Positions 1 to 8,994 of a stretch of DNA of 64,000 nucleotides are shown here, piece after piece. Every line of letters starts with the position of its first letter. Position 1 is the first letter of the stretch. The DNA is from Bradyrhizobium sp. WBAH42 (GTDB lineage: Bacteria > Pseudomonadota > Alphaproteobacteria > Rhizobiales > Xanthobacteraceae), in assembly GCF_024585265.1 (NCBI RefSeq), contig NZ_CP036533.1, positions 4,473,001 to 4,537,000 of the forward strand, given 5' to 3'. The position numbers and the translations under genes are program-made. Under the pieces are notes generated by a model, which was not told where the DNA came from, did not search any database, and saw only the letters and a list, made by a program, of their open reading frames with translations.

Positions 1-925
1 GGTCGTTGCGCACGGCCTCGATGCGCGAGATCAGCTTGTGATAGATGATGCGCGAGGAGCGGTTCTCGAGCTTGCCCATGCGCTCGTCGATCAGCGACAG
101 CAGGTCGACCAGGCGATAAGGCACCGGCGTATCGACGGTGTAGCCGATCTGCTTGGGATCGATGCGCTTCAGGCCGATGCGGTCGGCGTTCTGGTACTGG
201 GTATAGACGCCCTTGGCGAGCGGGATCACTTCGGCCAGGATGTCGAGCTCTTCCGGCACGCCGGCGCGGCCGCCGAACAGCACGTCGACGATTTCTTCGA
301 AGTTGAAAAGCCAGAACGGCAGCTTCAGGTTCCGCGGGTTGAGCACCAGCGCGCGGTCGCCGAAGCAGCGGCCATATTCGTTGTGCACGTCGAGCAGGAA
401 AATGCGCAGGTTCGGCCGCGCCTTCAGGATCTCGTTGAGCAGCAACGAGACGCCGGTCGATTTACCGACGCCGGTCGATCCGAGCACCGCAAAATGCTTG
501 GACAGCATTTCCTCGACGTCGACATAGGCGATGACCGAGCGGTCCTGCTGGAGGAAGCCGACATTGATCTGGTCCGAGCCGGTCGGCGCGTAGATCGTGC
601 GCAGCTCCTGGCTGGTGATCAGGTCGACGGCATCGCCGATGGTCGGATAATTGGTGACGCCGCGCTGGAATTTGGCCTTGTCCGCGGCATTGAGGATCTC
701 GCCGAGCAGGTCGACCGAGGCGATCGCGATGTAATTGTCCGAGCCCGACAGGTTCTCGCAGGAGACCTCCGTGATCATCGCAACGATGACCGAACTGCTG
801 CAACGGATGCTGACGAAGCGTCCGACGGTGGCCCGCACCTCCGAGATCGGCATCCGGCTTTCCGCCAGAAGCCCGACCCGGGCGAGCGATCCGCGAACCG
901 AAATCACGCGTCCAAAGGATGTCAC
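1..925 (-). CDS. HerA-type DUF87 ATPase, C-terminus cut by window edge
   Basis: Reading leftward from a GTG start at 925, the frame stays open to base 1, giving about 308 residues of an incomplete protein. The first ~130 residues form a small beta-rich region (HAS-barrel-like), followed by a Walker A motif GSTGVGKS at residues 149-156 and a hydrophobic strand ending in LLDVHNEYG, as in bacterial HerA/FtsK-like ATPases of the DUF87 group. HerA proteins are hexameric DNA-translocating ATPases, often paired with NurA nuclease, but no partner gene is visible. A stop lies upstream in frame, so the start is between about 960 and 925; GTG 925 gives the usual MTSFGR-like N-terminus. Confidence 0.8.
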   Translation of the reverse strand, partial: MTSFGRVISVRGSLARVGLLAESRMPISEVRATVGRFVSIRCSSSVIVAMITEVSCENLSGSDNYIAIASVDLLGEILNAADKAKFQRGVTNYPTIGDAVDLITSQELRTIYAPTGSDQINVGFLQQDRSVIAYVDVEEMLSKHFAVLGSTGVGKSTGVSLLLNEILKARPNLRIFLLDVHNEYGRCFGDRALVLNPRNLKLPFWLFNFEEIVDVLFGGRAGVPEELDILAEVIPLAKGVYTQYQNADRIGLKRIDPKQIGYTVDTPVPYRLVDLLSLIDERMGKLENRSSRIIYHKLISRIEAVRND

Positions 926-1217
926 GATGAATGAACCTGGCAAGAGCAAGGGATTTGCCCGGACTATGCCCGGCCGTCGCTGCACAAACGGTTAAACGGC
1001 GGGCGCGCCCGCTCCGTTAAATCCGTGGTAATTCGGTCCGGAGACTTGTCGCCGATGCCTGCTCATGGGCGGAATCGCCGGGAAAATACTGCATTTCCGG
1101 ACCTTGGGGCCGAGATGGTCCTTAAGGAAGAATTTACCATTCGAGCAGGCCCTTTCGTCCGGCCAACCGACATCGGTCGGCTAGGCGCCGTGCGCAGCAG
1201 GGATGCCGGTTGCTTTG
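926..1217. other. Non-coding stretch, nothing recognised
   Basis: This stretch holds the divergent leader of the HerA-type gene and ends at the promoter/operator upstream of the ring-cleavage gene. A 68-codon frame at 1025-1231 has no ribosome binding site and unconvincing composition, so it is not called. Confidence 0.5.
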
Positions 1218-1253
1218 TTGACGGGACCTAATGATTTGTACATTAGTACAAAT
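1218..1253 (+). promoter_or_regulatory. Promoter with TetR-type operator TTTGTAC-n4-GTACAAA
   Basis: TTGACG at 1218-1223 is a good -35 element. TACATT at 1239-1244 is a possible -10 with a short 15-base spacer. An inverted repeat ATTTGTAC-ATTA-GTACAAAT at 1234-1253 covers the -10. The same arrangement, about 30 of 36 bases identical, occurs at 24985-25020 in front of the TetR gene at 25024. The inference is that this TetR represses the downstream VOC dioxygenase gene. Confidence 0.65.
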
Positions 1254-1364
1254 GAGGCGTTACTGTCGGCACCGCACACTTAGGCCCGCCCGCCCGTTGT
1301 GCCGTGCGCGTCTCGATCGCGCCGCCCGGACAGGCGGATCGCAGCCATGCTCCAGGAGGAAACC

Positions 1365-2333
1365 ATGCAGCCCGAACCGATCCTCGATCTCGCCCATCTC
1401 GGCCACATGGAGCTGCTGACGCCGAAGCCGGACGAGAGCCTGAAATTCTTCGTCGATGTGATGGGCATGACGGTCAGCGGACAGAAGGGTGAGTCGGTCT
1501 ATTTGCGCGGCTGGGACGATTACGAGCGCTATTCGCTCAAGCTCACGGCGGCGAAGACCTCGGGCATGGGCCACATGGCGCTGCGTGCGCGCAGCCAGCA
1601 GGCGCTGGAGCGGCGCGTCGCCGCGCTGAAGGGATCCGGCTTCGACATCGGCTGGAGCGACGGCGACATGGGGCAGGGGCCGACGTTCCGCTGCCGCGAT
1701 CCCGATGGCCATATCGTCGAGCTCTATTACGAGACCGAATGGTATCAGGCGCCGCCCGAACTCAAGCCTGCGCTGAAGAACCAGGCACAGCGCTTTCCCG
1801 CTCGCGGCGTCAATGTCCGCCGCCTCGACCATCTCAACTGCCTTGCCGTCGACATCAAGGCCAACCGCGAGTTCTTCGAGACCTATCTCGGCTGCCGCCT
1901 CACCGAGCAGATCGTGCTCAACAACGGCCGTGAGGCCGCGATGTGGCTGACGATGTCAAACAAGAGCTACGATTTCGCCTATTCGCTCGATCATTCGGGC
2001 GTGCCGGGCCGCTTCCACCACGTCACCTACGCCCTCGACAGTCGCGAGGAGATTCTGCGCGCCGCCGACATTTTTCTCGAGAACGGCATTCACATCGAGA
2101 CCGGGCCGCACAAGCACGCGATCCAGCAGACCTTCTTCCTCTATGTCTACGAGCCCGGCGGCAACCGCGTCGAAGTCGCCAATGCCGGCGCGCGCCTTAT
2201 CCTGGCGCCCGACTGGAAGCCGATCGTGTGGACCGAGGAGGAGCGCAAGAAGGGCCAGGCCTGGGGATTGAAGACGATCGAGTCCTTTCACACCCACGGC
2301 ACGCCGCCGGTGGAGGTGACGAAGCACGCCTAA
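1365..2333 (+). CDS. Type I extradiol (VOC) ring-cleavage dioxygenase
   Basis: The 322-residue protein has two vicinal-oxygen-chelate (glyoxalase) modules, the layout of catechol 2,3-dioxygenase/BphC-type enzymes that open catecholic rings with Fe(II) and O2. The 2-His-1-carboxylate set is visible in the C-terminal half: His156 (LDHLN), His219 (FHHVT) and Glu270 (NRVEV). The start at 1365 has a strong AGGAGGA ribosome site six bases upstream; an upstream in-frame ATG at 1347 lacks one. It overlaps the converging Mo-hydroxylase gene by four bases. Its operator matches the one at the tetR gene at 25024, tying it to the 25.8-29.9 kb pathway. The exact substrate is unknown; a dihydroxylated aromatic acid is the best guess. 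Confidence 0.8.
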   Translation: MQPEPILDLAHLGHMELLTPKPDESLKFFVDVMGMTVSGQKGESVYLRGWDDYERYSLKLTAAKTSGMGHMALRARSQQALERRVAALKGSGFDIGWSDGDMGQGPTFRCRDPDGHIVELYYETEWYQAPPELKPALKNQAQRFPARGVNVRRLDHLNCLAVDIKANREFFETYLGCRLTEQIVLNNGREAAMWLTMSNKSYDFAYSLDHSGVPGRFHHVTYALDSREEILRAADIFLENGIHIETGPHKHAIQQTFFLYVYEPGGNRVEVANAGARLILAPDWKPIVWTEEERKKGQAWGLKTIESFHTHGTPPVEVTKHA

Positions 2334-5300
2334 TTGGCGAAGGCGCGCACCCTTGCAACCGTCTCGCGCACGCCAGTCCAGGCCGGCTTGTCCGGCGCGA
2401 ACTGCCGGCGCAGGAAGCTGACGAGCTCCTCGATCTGGGTGTCGCTCATGCTGTTCCTGAACGCGGGCATGTAGCCGAGATCGCTCGAGACGGGCTCCGC
2501 GATGCCGTGCAGGATGACCTGTATGAGATTGTCCGACGTGGCGCTGTGCAGGTTGCTGTTGAGCGCGAGCGAAGGCCTAGTGCCGAACAGCGGCAGGCCG
2601 CCGACCTCGTGGCAGACGGCGCAGGCGCCTTGATAGAGGCGCGCGCCGGCGGAGGAGGCGACGGTCACTTGCGTTGCATTTTCGAGCTTGGCGGCCAGCG
2701 CATCCTGCGCCTGGTGGTCGACCGCGGTGTCATTGAACGAGTTGAGATAGACCGCCATCGCACGGATGTCCTGGTCGGGCAGCGCCTTGAGGTCCCGGAC
2801 GATCGGTGCCATCGGGCCGGCGGCGACGCCGTGGTAACGCGAATGGCCGGTGCGCAAATAGGCGTACAGCTCATTCTCGCTCCACGGGATCGGCGCGTGC
2901 GAGAGCGAGGTCAGCGCCGGCGCTTCCCAGCCCTCGGCGAAGCCGCCGGCGAGATAGGCGTTGCGTTGCTCGGCGCCGAGCGCGTTGCGCGGCGAATGGC
3001 AGGCGCTGCAATGGCCGAGGCCCTCGACCAGATAAGCACCGCGATTCCAAGCCTCGGACTTTGAGGGGTCGGGCTTGAAGTCGGGCGTTCGGTGGAACAG
3101 CGCATTCCAGCCCGCCAGCAGCGGGCGGAGATTGAACGGGAAGGCCAGCGTGTTGGCCGGCGTCGTCGCGCGCACCGCAGGTTGCGCCATCAGGTAAGCG
3201 TAGAGCGCCTGCAGATCGGAATCGCTGGTCTTTGCAAAATGCGTGTAGGGGAAGGCGGGATAGAGCTGGCGTCCGTCGCGATGCAGGCCATCGCGCATGG
3301 CGCGCTCGAATGCGGGGTAGGACCAGGCACCGATCCCGGTCTCGACGTCGGGCGTGATGTTGGTCGCGTAGATCGTGCCGAACGGTGTTTCCAAGGCGCG
3401 ACCGCCGGCATTTGCTGCGCCGCCGATCTCGGTGTGGCATTCCGCGCAATTGCCGAGCGCGGCAAGCTGCTCTCCGCGCGCGATCGTTGCCGCTGAATAG
3501 ACCGACGGATCGGGGCGCGCGATGGGTGCAATCGCGCGGCCGGGAAGAAGCGCCGCGCCGATGCCGATCGCGGCGGTGCAGACGGCTGCAATCGTTGCGA
3601 AGATGCCGGCGCGCCTGGCGAACGGATTTTCCCAGATACGAGACGGAGGCGAGGCTGCGGGCGGGGGCAGGGACTGCGGCGTCGCCGGTGCTTCGCCGTG
3701 CAATCCCTTGAGGATTCGCTCAGGCGTGAACGGCGGCTCGCGAAAGCGCACGCCGGTGGCATCGAAGATGGCGTTCGCGATCGCGGCTGCGCTCGGCACC
3801 GAGGCGGACTCGCCGACGCCGAGCGGCGGCTGATCCTGCCGCGGCAGCATCAGCACGTCGATCTTGGGAACGTCGGGGAAGGGGATGATCGGATACGCGC
3901 CCCATTCACGCGCGGCCACCGCACCGCGCTCGAACGACACCTCTTCCATCAGCGCGCGGCTGGTGGATTGGATGACGTTGCCCTGGATTTGGTGGCGCAC
4001 GCCGTCCGGGTTGATCATCAACCCGGAGTCCTGCCCCGCGACGACGCGTGTCACGCTGACGTCGCCGGTCGTCTTGTTCACCGCGACGTCGGCAACCCAC
4101 GCCGACCACGCCGCGCCATAGCCCGGAAACTTGCTGTGGACGTAGAGCGCATACGCAAAGCCGCGGCCATGCACGACCTCACCGTCCTTGTCCTCGCGGA
4201 CCGGCCGCGGCATCCAGCCCGCGCGCTCGGCGACCGCATTGACCAGATCGACCGCGCGCGGGTCCTTCAGATAGCGCAGGCGATATTCGATGGGATCGAC
4301 GCCGGCTTCGGTTGCGGCCTCGTCGATATAGGATTCATGCGCAAAAGTGTTCGGCAGGGCCGAGACGCCGCGAAACCAGGAGGCACGCACGATCGGCGGC
4401 GTGTCGTGGGCGACGACGCGCATGTGCTCGTAATCGTAGGGCGGGATCGCGGTGCGGTCGCCCATCTGGAGCACCGCAGGTTCGGGCGAAAGGCGGCCGG
4501 TCAGCAGCAGCGCCAGCGTCGGCGCGGCATTCGAGGGATAGCGCGTAGCAAGGTCGTACCCGGCAATGCCGCCGTCAGCGTTGAGGCCACCATTGACGTC
4601 GATTAGCTGGGCAGTCCCCTTGGGCTCCCAGGCATGCTCCTGCTCGCGCGTCAGCTGGACGCGGACGGGACGGCCGACGGCGCGCGACAGCAGCAGCGCA
4701 TCGGCGGTGACATCGTCGGCGCAGTTGCGGCCGTAGCAGCCGGCGGCCTCCAGCCGGATCACCTCGATCTCGCTCTCGGGGCGCTCGATCAGCAGCGCCA
4801 GATCGCTGCGCAGCACGTGCGGGTTCTGCGTGCCCGACCAGACGCGGATATTGCCGTCCTGGAAATCGGCAACCGCGCACGACGGGCCGATCGAGGCGTG
4901 CATCTGATACGGCCAGACGTAAGTGCGCTGCATCGGCTTGGCCGCGCCCGCAATTGCCTTGTCGACCTCGCCCTTGTCGATCAGCGTGCGCGGCGTCGAC
5001 GGATTGGCGCGCAGCGCGGTCTCGACATCGGCAAGATCGGTGAGGGAGGGCGTCGGCTTCCAGCTCAGCTTGAGCTGTTCGGCGGCGCGAATCGCATTCT
5101 CCTCGCGCTCGGCAACGACACCGACGAAATCGCCGATGTGGACGACGGCGACGATGCCGGGAATGTCGCGCACCGAGGATTCGTCGACCGCGAGCAGGCT
5201 GGTGCCGACGAACGGGCCGGCATCGACACCGGCATAGGGCGGGCGCACCACGCGGCCATGCAGCATGCCCGGTACGCGGATGTCATGGACGAAGGTCAAT

Positions 5301-5857
5301 TCGCCCGTGGCCTTGGCTGGCACGTCGACACGCGGGACGGAGTGGCCGACGATGGCGTAATCGCCGACAGATTTCACGGCGACGTCGTCTTCGAGCTCGA
5401 GCCGGATCTCTTCGCCGGCGATCAGCTCGCCATAGCTGACGCTGCGGTTGTCATGTCCGCGCACGAGGCCGTCCTCGATCTCGAGATCGGCGGCCGGCAG
5501 TTCCAGCCGTTCGGCCGCGCGTGCGATCAAGAAGTGCCTCGCCTGCGCTGCGGCCTTGCGCAGGGGAACGGCGGTGATCTGGATGGTCTCGCTCGCGATC
5601 GTCGCGCCCTGGTTCGGTACCACGGCCGTGTCGCCGAGCACGACGACGACGCGCGCAAAGGACACGTCGAGCTCTTCGGCGACGATCTGGCCCAGCGCAG
5701 TGCGGATGCCGGTGCCGAGATCGACATGGCCGTTATAGGCCGTGACCGAACCGTCCGCGGTGATGCGGACGAAGGTCTCGGATGTGACCTCGTCCACGCT
5801 GCGGGCGACGATGAGCGAACCTGCGCGCTCAGCTCCGTTCGAAACATAGGAGGCCAT
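2330..5857 (-). CDS. Nicotinate dehydrogenase-like molybdopterin subunit fused to three cytochromes c
   Basis: The 1175-residue protein joins a xanthine-oxidase-family molybdopterin-binding subunit (about residues 1-720) to one hydrophobic anchor (about 750-775) and three c-type heme sites: CAECH near 804, CSACH near 950 and CAVCH near 1079. This is the architecture of NicB of Pseudomonas putida and of isoquinoline oxidoreductases, which pass electrons from the Mo site to the respiratory chain instead of to FAD/NAD. The start ATG at 5857 overlaps the TGA of the small subunit by one base (TGATG). No FAD subunit is nearby, consistent with cytochrome-linked electron flow. Nicotinate 6-hydroxylation is inferred from the neighbouring 6-hydroxynicotinate reductase and enamidase; another N-heterocycle is possible. 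Confidence 0.85.
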   Translation of the reverse strand: MASYVSNGAERAGSLIVARSVDEVTSETFVRITADGSVTAYNGHVDLGTGIRTALGQIVAEELDVSFARVVVVLGDTAVVPNQGATIASETIQITAVPLRKAAAQARHFLIARAAERLELPAADLEIEDGLVRGHDNRSVSYGELIAGEEIRLELEDDVAVKSVGDYAIVGHSVPRVDVPAKATGELTFVHDIRVPGMLHGRVVRPPYAGVDAGPFVGTSLLAVDESSVRDIPGIVAVVHIGDFVGVVAEREENAIRAAEQLKLSWKPTPSLTDLADVETALRANPSTPRTLIDKGEVDKAIAGAAKPMQRTYVWPYQMHASIGPSCAVADFQDGNIRVWSGTQNPHVLRSDLALLIERPESEIEVIRLEAAGCYGRNCADDVTADALLLSRAVGRPVRVQLTREQEHAWEPKGTAQLIDVNGGLNADGGIAGYDLATRYPSNAAPTLALLLTGRLSPEPAVLQMGDRTAIPPYDYEHMRVVAHDTPPIVRASWFRGVSALPNTFAHESYIDEAATEAGVDPIEYRLRYLKDPRAVDLVNAVAERAGWMPRPVREDKDGEVVHGRGFAYALYVHSKFPGYGAAWSAWVADVAVNKTTGDVSVTRVVAGQDSGLMINPDGVRHQIQGNVIQSTSRALMEEVSFERGAVAAREWGAYPIIPFPDVPKIDVLMLPRQDQPPLGVGESASVPSAAAIANAIFDATGVRFREPPFTPERILKGLHGEAPATPQSLPPPAASPPSRIWENPFARRAGIFATIAAVCTAAIGIGAALLPGRAIAPIARPDPSVYSAATIARGEQLAALGNCAECHTEIGGAANAGGRALETPFGTIYATNITPDVETGIGAWSYPAFERAMRDGLHRDGRQLYPAFPYTHFAKTSDSDLQALYAYLMAQPAVRATTPANTLAFPFNLRPLLAGWNALFHRTPDFKPDPSKSEAWNRGAYLVEGLGHCSACHSPRNALGAEQRNAYLAGGFAEGWEAPALTSLSHAPIPWSENELYAYLRTGHSRYHGVAAGPMAPIVRDLKALPDQDIRAMAVYLNSFNDTAVDHQAQDALAAKLENATQVTVASSAGARLYQGACAVCHEVGGLPLFGTRPSLALNSNLHSATSDNLIQVILHGIAEPVSSDLGYMPAFRNSMSDTQIEELVSFLRRQFAPDKPAWTGVRETVARVRAFAN

Positions 5858-6339
5858 CAATCTGCGGCCTCGGTGAGCTGGCTAGAGGCGCGCATCACCG
5901 CGCGGAGGATCTCGACATGCGTGCCGCAGCGGCAAAGATTGTAGCGCAGCGCCGCCAGCGCCTCCTGCTCGGTCGGCCGCGGATTAATCGCGAGCAGCGC
6001 CTTGGTGGTCATGATCATGCCGTTGAGACAATAGCCGCATTGTGCGGCCTGCTCGTCGATGAAGGCCTGCTGCACGACGTCGGGCTTGTCGCTTGTGCCG
6101 AGGCCTTCGAGCGTCACGATGTCGCGGCCGGCGCAGCCGGTCACCGGAATCACGCAGGAGCGTGCCGCCAGTCCGTCGATCAGGACAGTACAGGTGCCGC
6201 ATTCCCCCAAGCCGCAGCCGTATTTCGGGCCGTTCAGCGCGAGCTCATTGCGCAGCACATAGAGCAGCGGCGTGTCCCGCGCTGCCGTGACCTCGTGGAT
6301 CCTGCCGTTCACGGTGAGGCGGATCGGTGTCTGCGTCAT
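5857..6339 (-). CDS. [2Fe-2S] small subunit of the molybdenum hydroxylase (NicA-like)
   Basis: The 160-residue protein is the usual length for the iron-sulfur subunit of xanthine-oxidase-family enzymes. The N-terminal plant-ferredoxin cluster is seen as CGLGECGTC plus a later Cys, and the second cluster as CGYC ... CRCG. It shuttles electrons from the molybdopterin domain to the heme domains of the fused large subunit encoded immediately downstream. ATG 6339 was chosen because the conserved family N-terminus (TVNG) begins here; the longer upstream reading through 6651 would run across the promoter region. A palindrome at 6420-6435 lies about 80 bases upstream and probably controls the pair. 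Confidence 0.88.
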   Translation of the reverse strand: MTQTPIRLTVNGRIHEVTAARDTPLLYVLRNELALNGPKYGCGLGECGTCTVLIDGLAARSCVIPVTGCAGRDIVTLEGLGTSDKPDVVQQAFIDEQAAQCGYCLNGMIMTTKALLAINPRPTEQEALAALRYNLCRCGTHVEILRAVMRASSQLTEAAD

Positions 6340-6419
6340 CCTCGTTCCCAAGCCCAAGACAAAGCCAAGAGACAAACCCAAAATCATGCGATCGCGAAAA
6401 TTCGACGTCGCGACGATAC

Positions 6420-6435
6420 CGTTTGTACACAAACG
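6420..6435. promoter_or_regulatory. Palindrome CGTTTGTACACAAACG upstream of the Mo-hydroxylase operon
   Basis: This is a perfect inverted repeat with 7-base arms around a 2-base centre. Its reverse complement shares GTGTACAAACG with 17512-17522 between the enamidase and ferredoxin reductase genes. It carries the TTTGTAC half-site of the TetR-type operators at 1234 and 25001. It is likely a repressor site for the leftward nicA/nicB-like pair. Confidence 0.55.
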
Positions 6436-6543
6436 TGCAAGCCGTGCATGCCGCACTGCAGCGCGATTGCCTTCTTTGTGGACAGAGCGGATAGGCAAAT
6501 GAGGTTTTATGCGGCAGCGGCATCTTTTGCGCTGCACCGCCGC

Positions 6544-6591
6544 TTGACAGCCCCGGGGCACCGCGCGCAACATCGTTCGTATACGAATGAT
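6544..6591 (+). promoter_or_regulatory. Promoter and operator of the 6-hydroxynicotinate reductase operon
   Basis: TTGACA at 6544-6549 is followed after 18 bases by CAACAT (6568-6573). Directly overlapping is the inverted repeat ATCGTTCGTATACGAATGAT at 6572-6591, with one mismatch between arms. The same order (-35, -10, palindrome starting at the -10) occurs at 17466-17508 for the ferredoxin reductase gene. This suggests one repressor for both; the MarR protein at 14383 is the best local candidate. Confidence 0.6.
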
Positions 6592-6598
6592 AACTGCG

Positions 6599-8074
6599 AT
6601 GTCCGCCGGCTCCGACATGGTGACAGAAACGACGAGCGCCGTCATCGACAAGATCCGCTGCGATGCTTGTCCGGTGATGTGCTACATCAAGCCGGGCGCG
6701 GCGGGGGCCTGCGATCGCTATGCCAATCACGACGGCAAGCTCGTCCGCGTCGATCCGCACGTCATCCTGGAGCGCACCGTCTCGCACGGCGGCAAGCTCG
6801 TCCCGTTCAGCCGCACCGAGGACTGGGACGGCAAGATCGTCCATGAGCCCTCGACTTTCGTGACGGCGATCGGCGCAGGCACGACCTATCCCGACTACAA
6901 GCCGGCGCCGTTCATCGTTTCGGCAGAGGTCGACGGCGTCGACATGGTGACCGTCGTCACGGAGGGCATCTTCTCCTATTGCGGCATCAAGGTGAAGATC
7001 GACACCGACCGCTATCTCGGCCCGGAGACTGCAACCGTGCGCGCGCAGGGCGAGGCGGTCGGCCATGTCACCACCAGCGAATACGGCTCGCAGATGCTGT
7101 CGCTCGGCGGCGTGCATCATCTCACCGGCGGCTCCAAGAAGGAGGGCCGGGTCACCTGCGACACGCTGATGGACCTCGCCAATTGCAAGGCGGTGGAGCT
7201 GACCATCGACGGCGGCGCCACCGTGGTGGTGCAGGCCGGCCAGCCGCCGATCGTCAACGGCGTGAAGGAAGAGCGCATGCGCGTCGGCTGCGGCTCGGCG
7301 ACGATCGGCATGTTCGCCAAGCAATGGCACGGCAAGGTGGACGAGGTCGTCGTGGTCGACGACCACATCACCGGCGTGCTCTCGGAGCACCAGGCCGGCA
7401 AGCTGCTCGACATCGCCGACACCGGCATCAAGATGAAGGGCCGCCGCTCGACGCCCGGCCGCTATTTCCAGGTGGCCGATCCCGGCACGGGCTGGGGCGG
7501 CACCAACATCTCCGATCCCTTGTCGATCCTGGGCCCGTTCGATGCCAAGGAAGCAAAGCCCGGTTTGACCATGCTGATGGTCTCCACCACCGGCGAGCAT
7601 TCGTCCTATTACGTACTCGACGAGGCCCTGAAGCCGGTCGAGACCGAGATGCCGGCCGACTTGAAGTTCTCGGTCGAGCGGATCCAGGAAAACTGCGAGC
7701 CCGCGCTGTGCACGGTGCTGTTCATGGCAGGCGCGGGCGGCTCGCTGCGCGCCGGCGTCACCGACAACCCGGTGCGGCTGACGCGCTCGGTCAAGGACGC
7801 GCTGACGCGTGTCACCAGCGGCGGTGCGCCGGTCTATGTCTGGCCCGGCGGCGGCATCACCTACATGGTCGATGTGACGCAGATGCCGTCAGGCGCGTTC
7901 GGCTACGTGCCGACACCGGCCCTGGTCGCGCCGATCGAGTTCACGATGAAGCTGTCCGACTATGCCGCGCTCGGCGGGCACATGGATTATGTGAAACCGC
8001 TCTCCGAGGTGCAGAACGGCGACGATGTCCGCCAGTTGCCCTGGCAGAACCCGATTCCAGGGCCCCGCACATGA
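6599..8074 (+). CDS. 6-Hydroxynicotinate reductase homologue (iron-sulfur flavoenzyme)
   Basis: This 491-residue protein matches my recollection of the family annotated as 6-hydroxynicotinate reductase, which in Eubacterium barkeri reduces 6-hydroxynicotinate to 1,4,5,6-tetrahydro-6-oxonicotinate with reduced ferredoxin. A cysteine cluster C-x2-C-x3-C-x9-C lies at the N-terminus (CDACPVMC...C), with further cysteines at SYCG, VTCD, ANCK, VGCG and ENCEPALC that could hold other clusters. The E. barkeri enzyme carries covalently bound flavin, and the next gene is ApbE-like. ATG 6599 is used, but ATG 6617 is equally possible since neither has a clear ribosome site. The stop overlaps the next start (ATGA). 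The enamidase and Fpr genes at 16-18 kb share its operator type. Confidence 0.8.
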   Translation: MSAGSDMVTETTSAVIDKIRCDACPVMCYIKPGAAGACDRYANHDGKLVRVDPHVILERTVSHGGKLVPFSRTEDWDGKIVHEPSTFVTAIGAGTTYPDYKPAPFIVSAEVDGVDMVTVVTEGIFSYCGIKVKIDTDRYLGPETATVRAQGEAVGHVTTSEYGSQMLSLGGVHHLTGGSKKEGRVTCDTLMDLANCKAVELTIDGGATVVVQAGQPPIVNGVKEERMRVGCGSATIGMFAKQWHGKVDEVVVVDDHITGVLSEHQAGKLLDIADTGIKMKGRRSTPGRYFQVADPGTGWGGTNISDPLSILGPFDAKEAKPGLTMLMVSTTGEHSSYYVLDEALKPVETEMPADLKFSVERIQENCEPALCTVLFMAGAGGSLRAGVTDNPVRLTRSVKDALTRVTSGGAPVYVWPGGGITYMVDVTQMPSGAFGYVPTPALVAPIEFTMKLSDYAALGGHMDYVKPLSEVQNGDDVRQLPWQNPIPGPRT

Positions 8075-8967
8075 CCAGGCGCCCGCAAATCGCATTGCTG
8101 TCTGATGGCCGGCGGCTGCATTTGCAGGATGGACCGATCGATCTGATCGTCGAGGCGAGGGGACGTGCGGATGCGGTGCGAGCGGCCTATGAGGCTGCGG
8201 CGCTGCGGTTTACCGGATTGCTCGACGAGCTTTGCGCGGAGCTGCCCGAATTGCGGTCCGCCGCCGGGAGGCGGACGTCGCTAAAGGGCGTCGTCGCGCG
8301 CCGCATGCATGCCGCGGTGGTGCCCTATGCCGCCGATTGCTTCATCACGCCGATGGCGGCCGTGGCCGGTAGCGTCGCGGAGGAAATTCTGGCTGCGATG
8401 CTGCGCGCTGCGACGCTCGATCGGGCTTACGTCAACAATGGCGGCGACATCGCGCTGCATCTCGGCAAGGGCGAGCAATTTTCGGTCGGGCTGATGGATC
8501 GCCCCGACCGCGACGGCGTCATGCGGACGATGCGGATCGATGCGGACGATCCGGTGCGGGGCGTTGCGACCAGCGGCCGGCACGGCCGCAGCTTTTCGCT
8601 CGGGATCGCCGACGCCGTGACAGTGCTGGCGGAGACCGCTTCGCAAGCCGATGCGGCCGCGACCGTGATCGCCAATGCCGTCGATCTTCCCGGACATCCC
8701 GCCATCATCCGCAAGCCTGCGAACGAGCTTCAGCCCGACAGCGATCTGGGCGGACGCCTCGTGACGTGCGATGTCGGCGAGCTGTCTCACCATGAGATCG
8801 CCGCCGCGCTCGAATCTGGCGCAGAATGTGCACGGCATTTATTCGATCGTCGGCTGATCGAGGGTGCCGTGCTGCAGCTTTGTGGTGATATGCTTGTCAT
8901 CGGACCGAAAGATATTGAGCGGCTGGAATCGCGCCCGCGTCAGCTGGAGAACGCGGTTCATGCCTGA
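8071..8967 (+). CDS. UPF0280 protein, ApbE-like putative flavin transferase
   Basis: The 298-residue protein belongs to UPF0280, a family of unproven function within the ApbE-like fold. ApbE signatures are visible: VNNGGDIALHLG corresponds to the ApbE GGD motif, GVATSGRHGRS to its TSG segment, and the stretch AVTVLAETASQADAAAT to the metal-binding A-D-x3-T helix. ApbE enzymes attach FMN from FAD to a Ser/Thr of a partner protein. It is translationally coupled (ATGA overlap) to the 6-hydroxynicotinate reductase gene, whose E. barkeri homologue holds covalent flavin, so a dedicated flavinylation role is the natural inference. No signal peptide is seen, consistent with a cytoplasmic target. Confidence 0.75.
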   Translation: MTRRPQIALLSDGRRLHLQDGPIDLIVEARGRADAVRAAYEAAALRFTGLLDELCAELPELRSAAGRRTSLKGVVARRMHAAVVPYAADCFITPMAAVAGSVAEEILAAMLRAATLDRAYVNNGGDIALHLGKGEQFSVGLMDRPDRDGVMRTMRIDADDPVRGVATSGRHGRSFSLGIADAVTVLAETASQADAAATVIANAVDLPGHPAIIRKPANELQPDSDLGGRLVTCDVGELSHHEIAAALESGAECARHLFDRRLIEGAVLQLCGDMLVIGPKDIERLESRPRQLENAVHA

Positions 8968-8994
8968 GCAGGGAAGTGTCCAGAGGAAGCAGCC

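Noticed and set aside
38..934. 298-codon rightward open frame
   Set aside because: It is antisense to the HerA-type ATPase frame, which has a Walker A motif and normal composition; the antisense protein is His/Asp/Arg-rich shadow sequence.
1025..1231. 68-codon frame upstream of the dioxygenase
   Set aside because: No ribosome binding site, no family resemblance, and it runs into the promoter/operator region.
4634..5944. 436-codon rightward open frame
   Set aside because: Shadow of the Mo hydroxylase large subunit on the other strand; no ribosome site and no domain.
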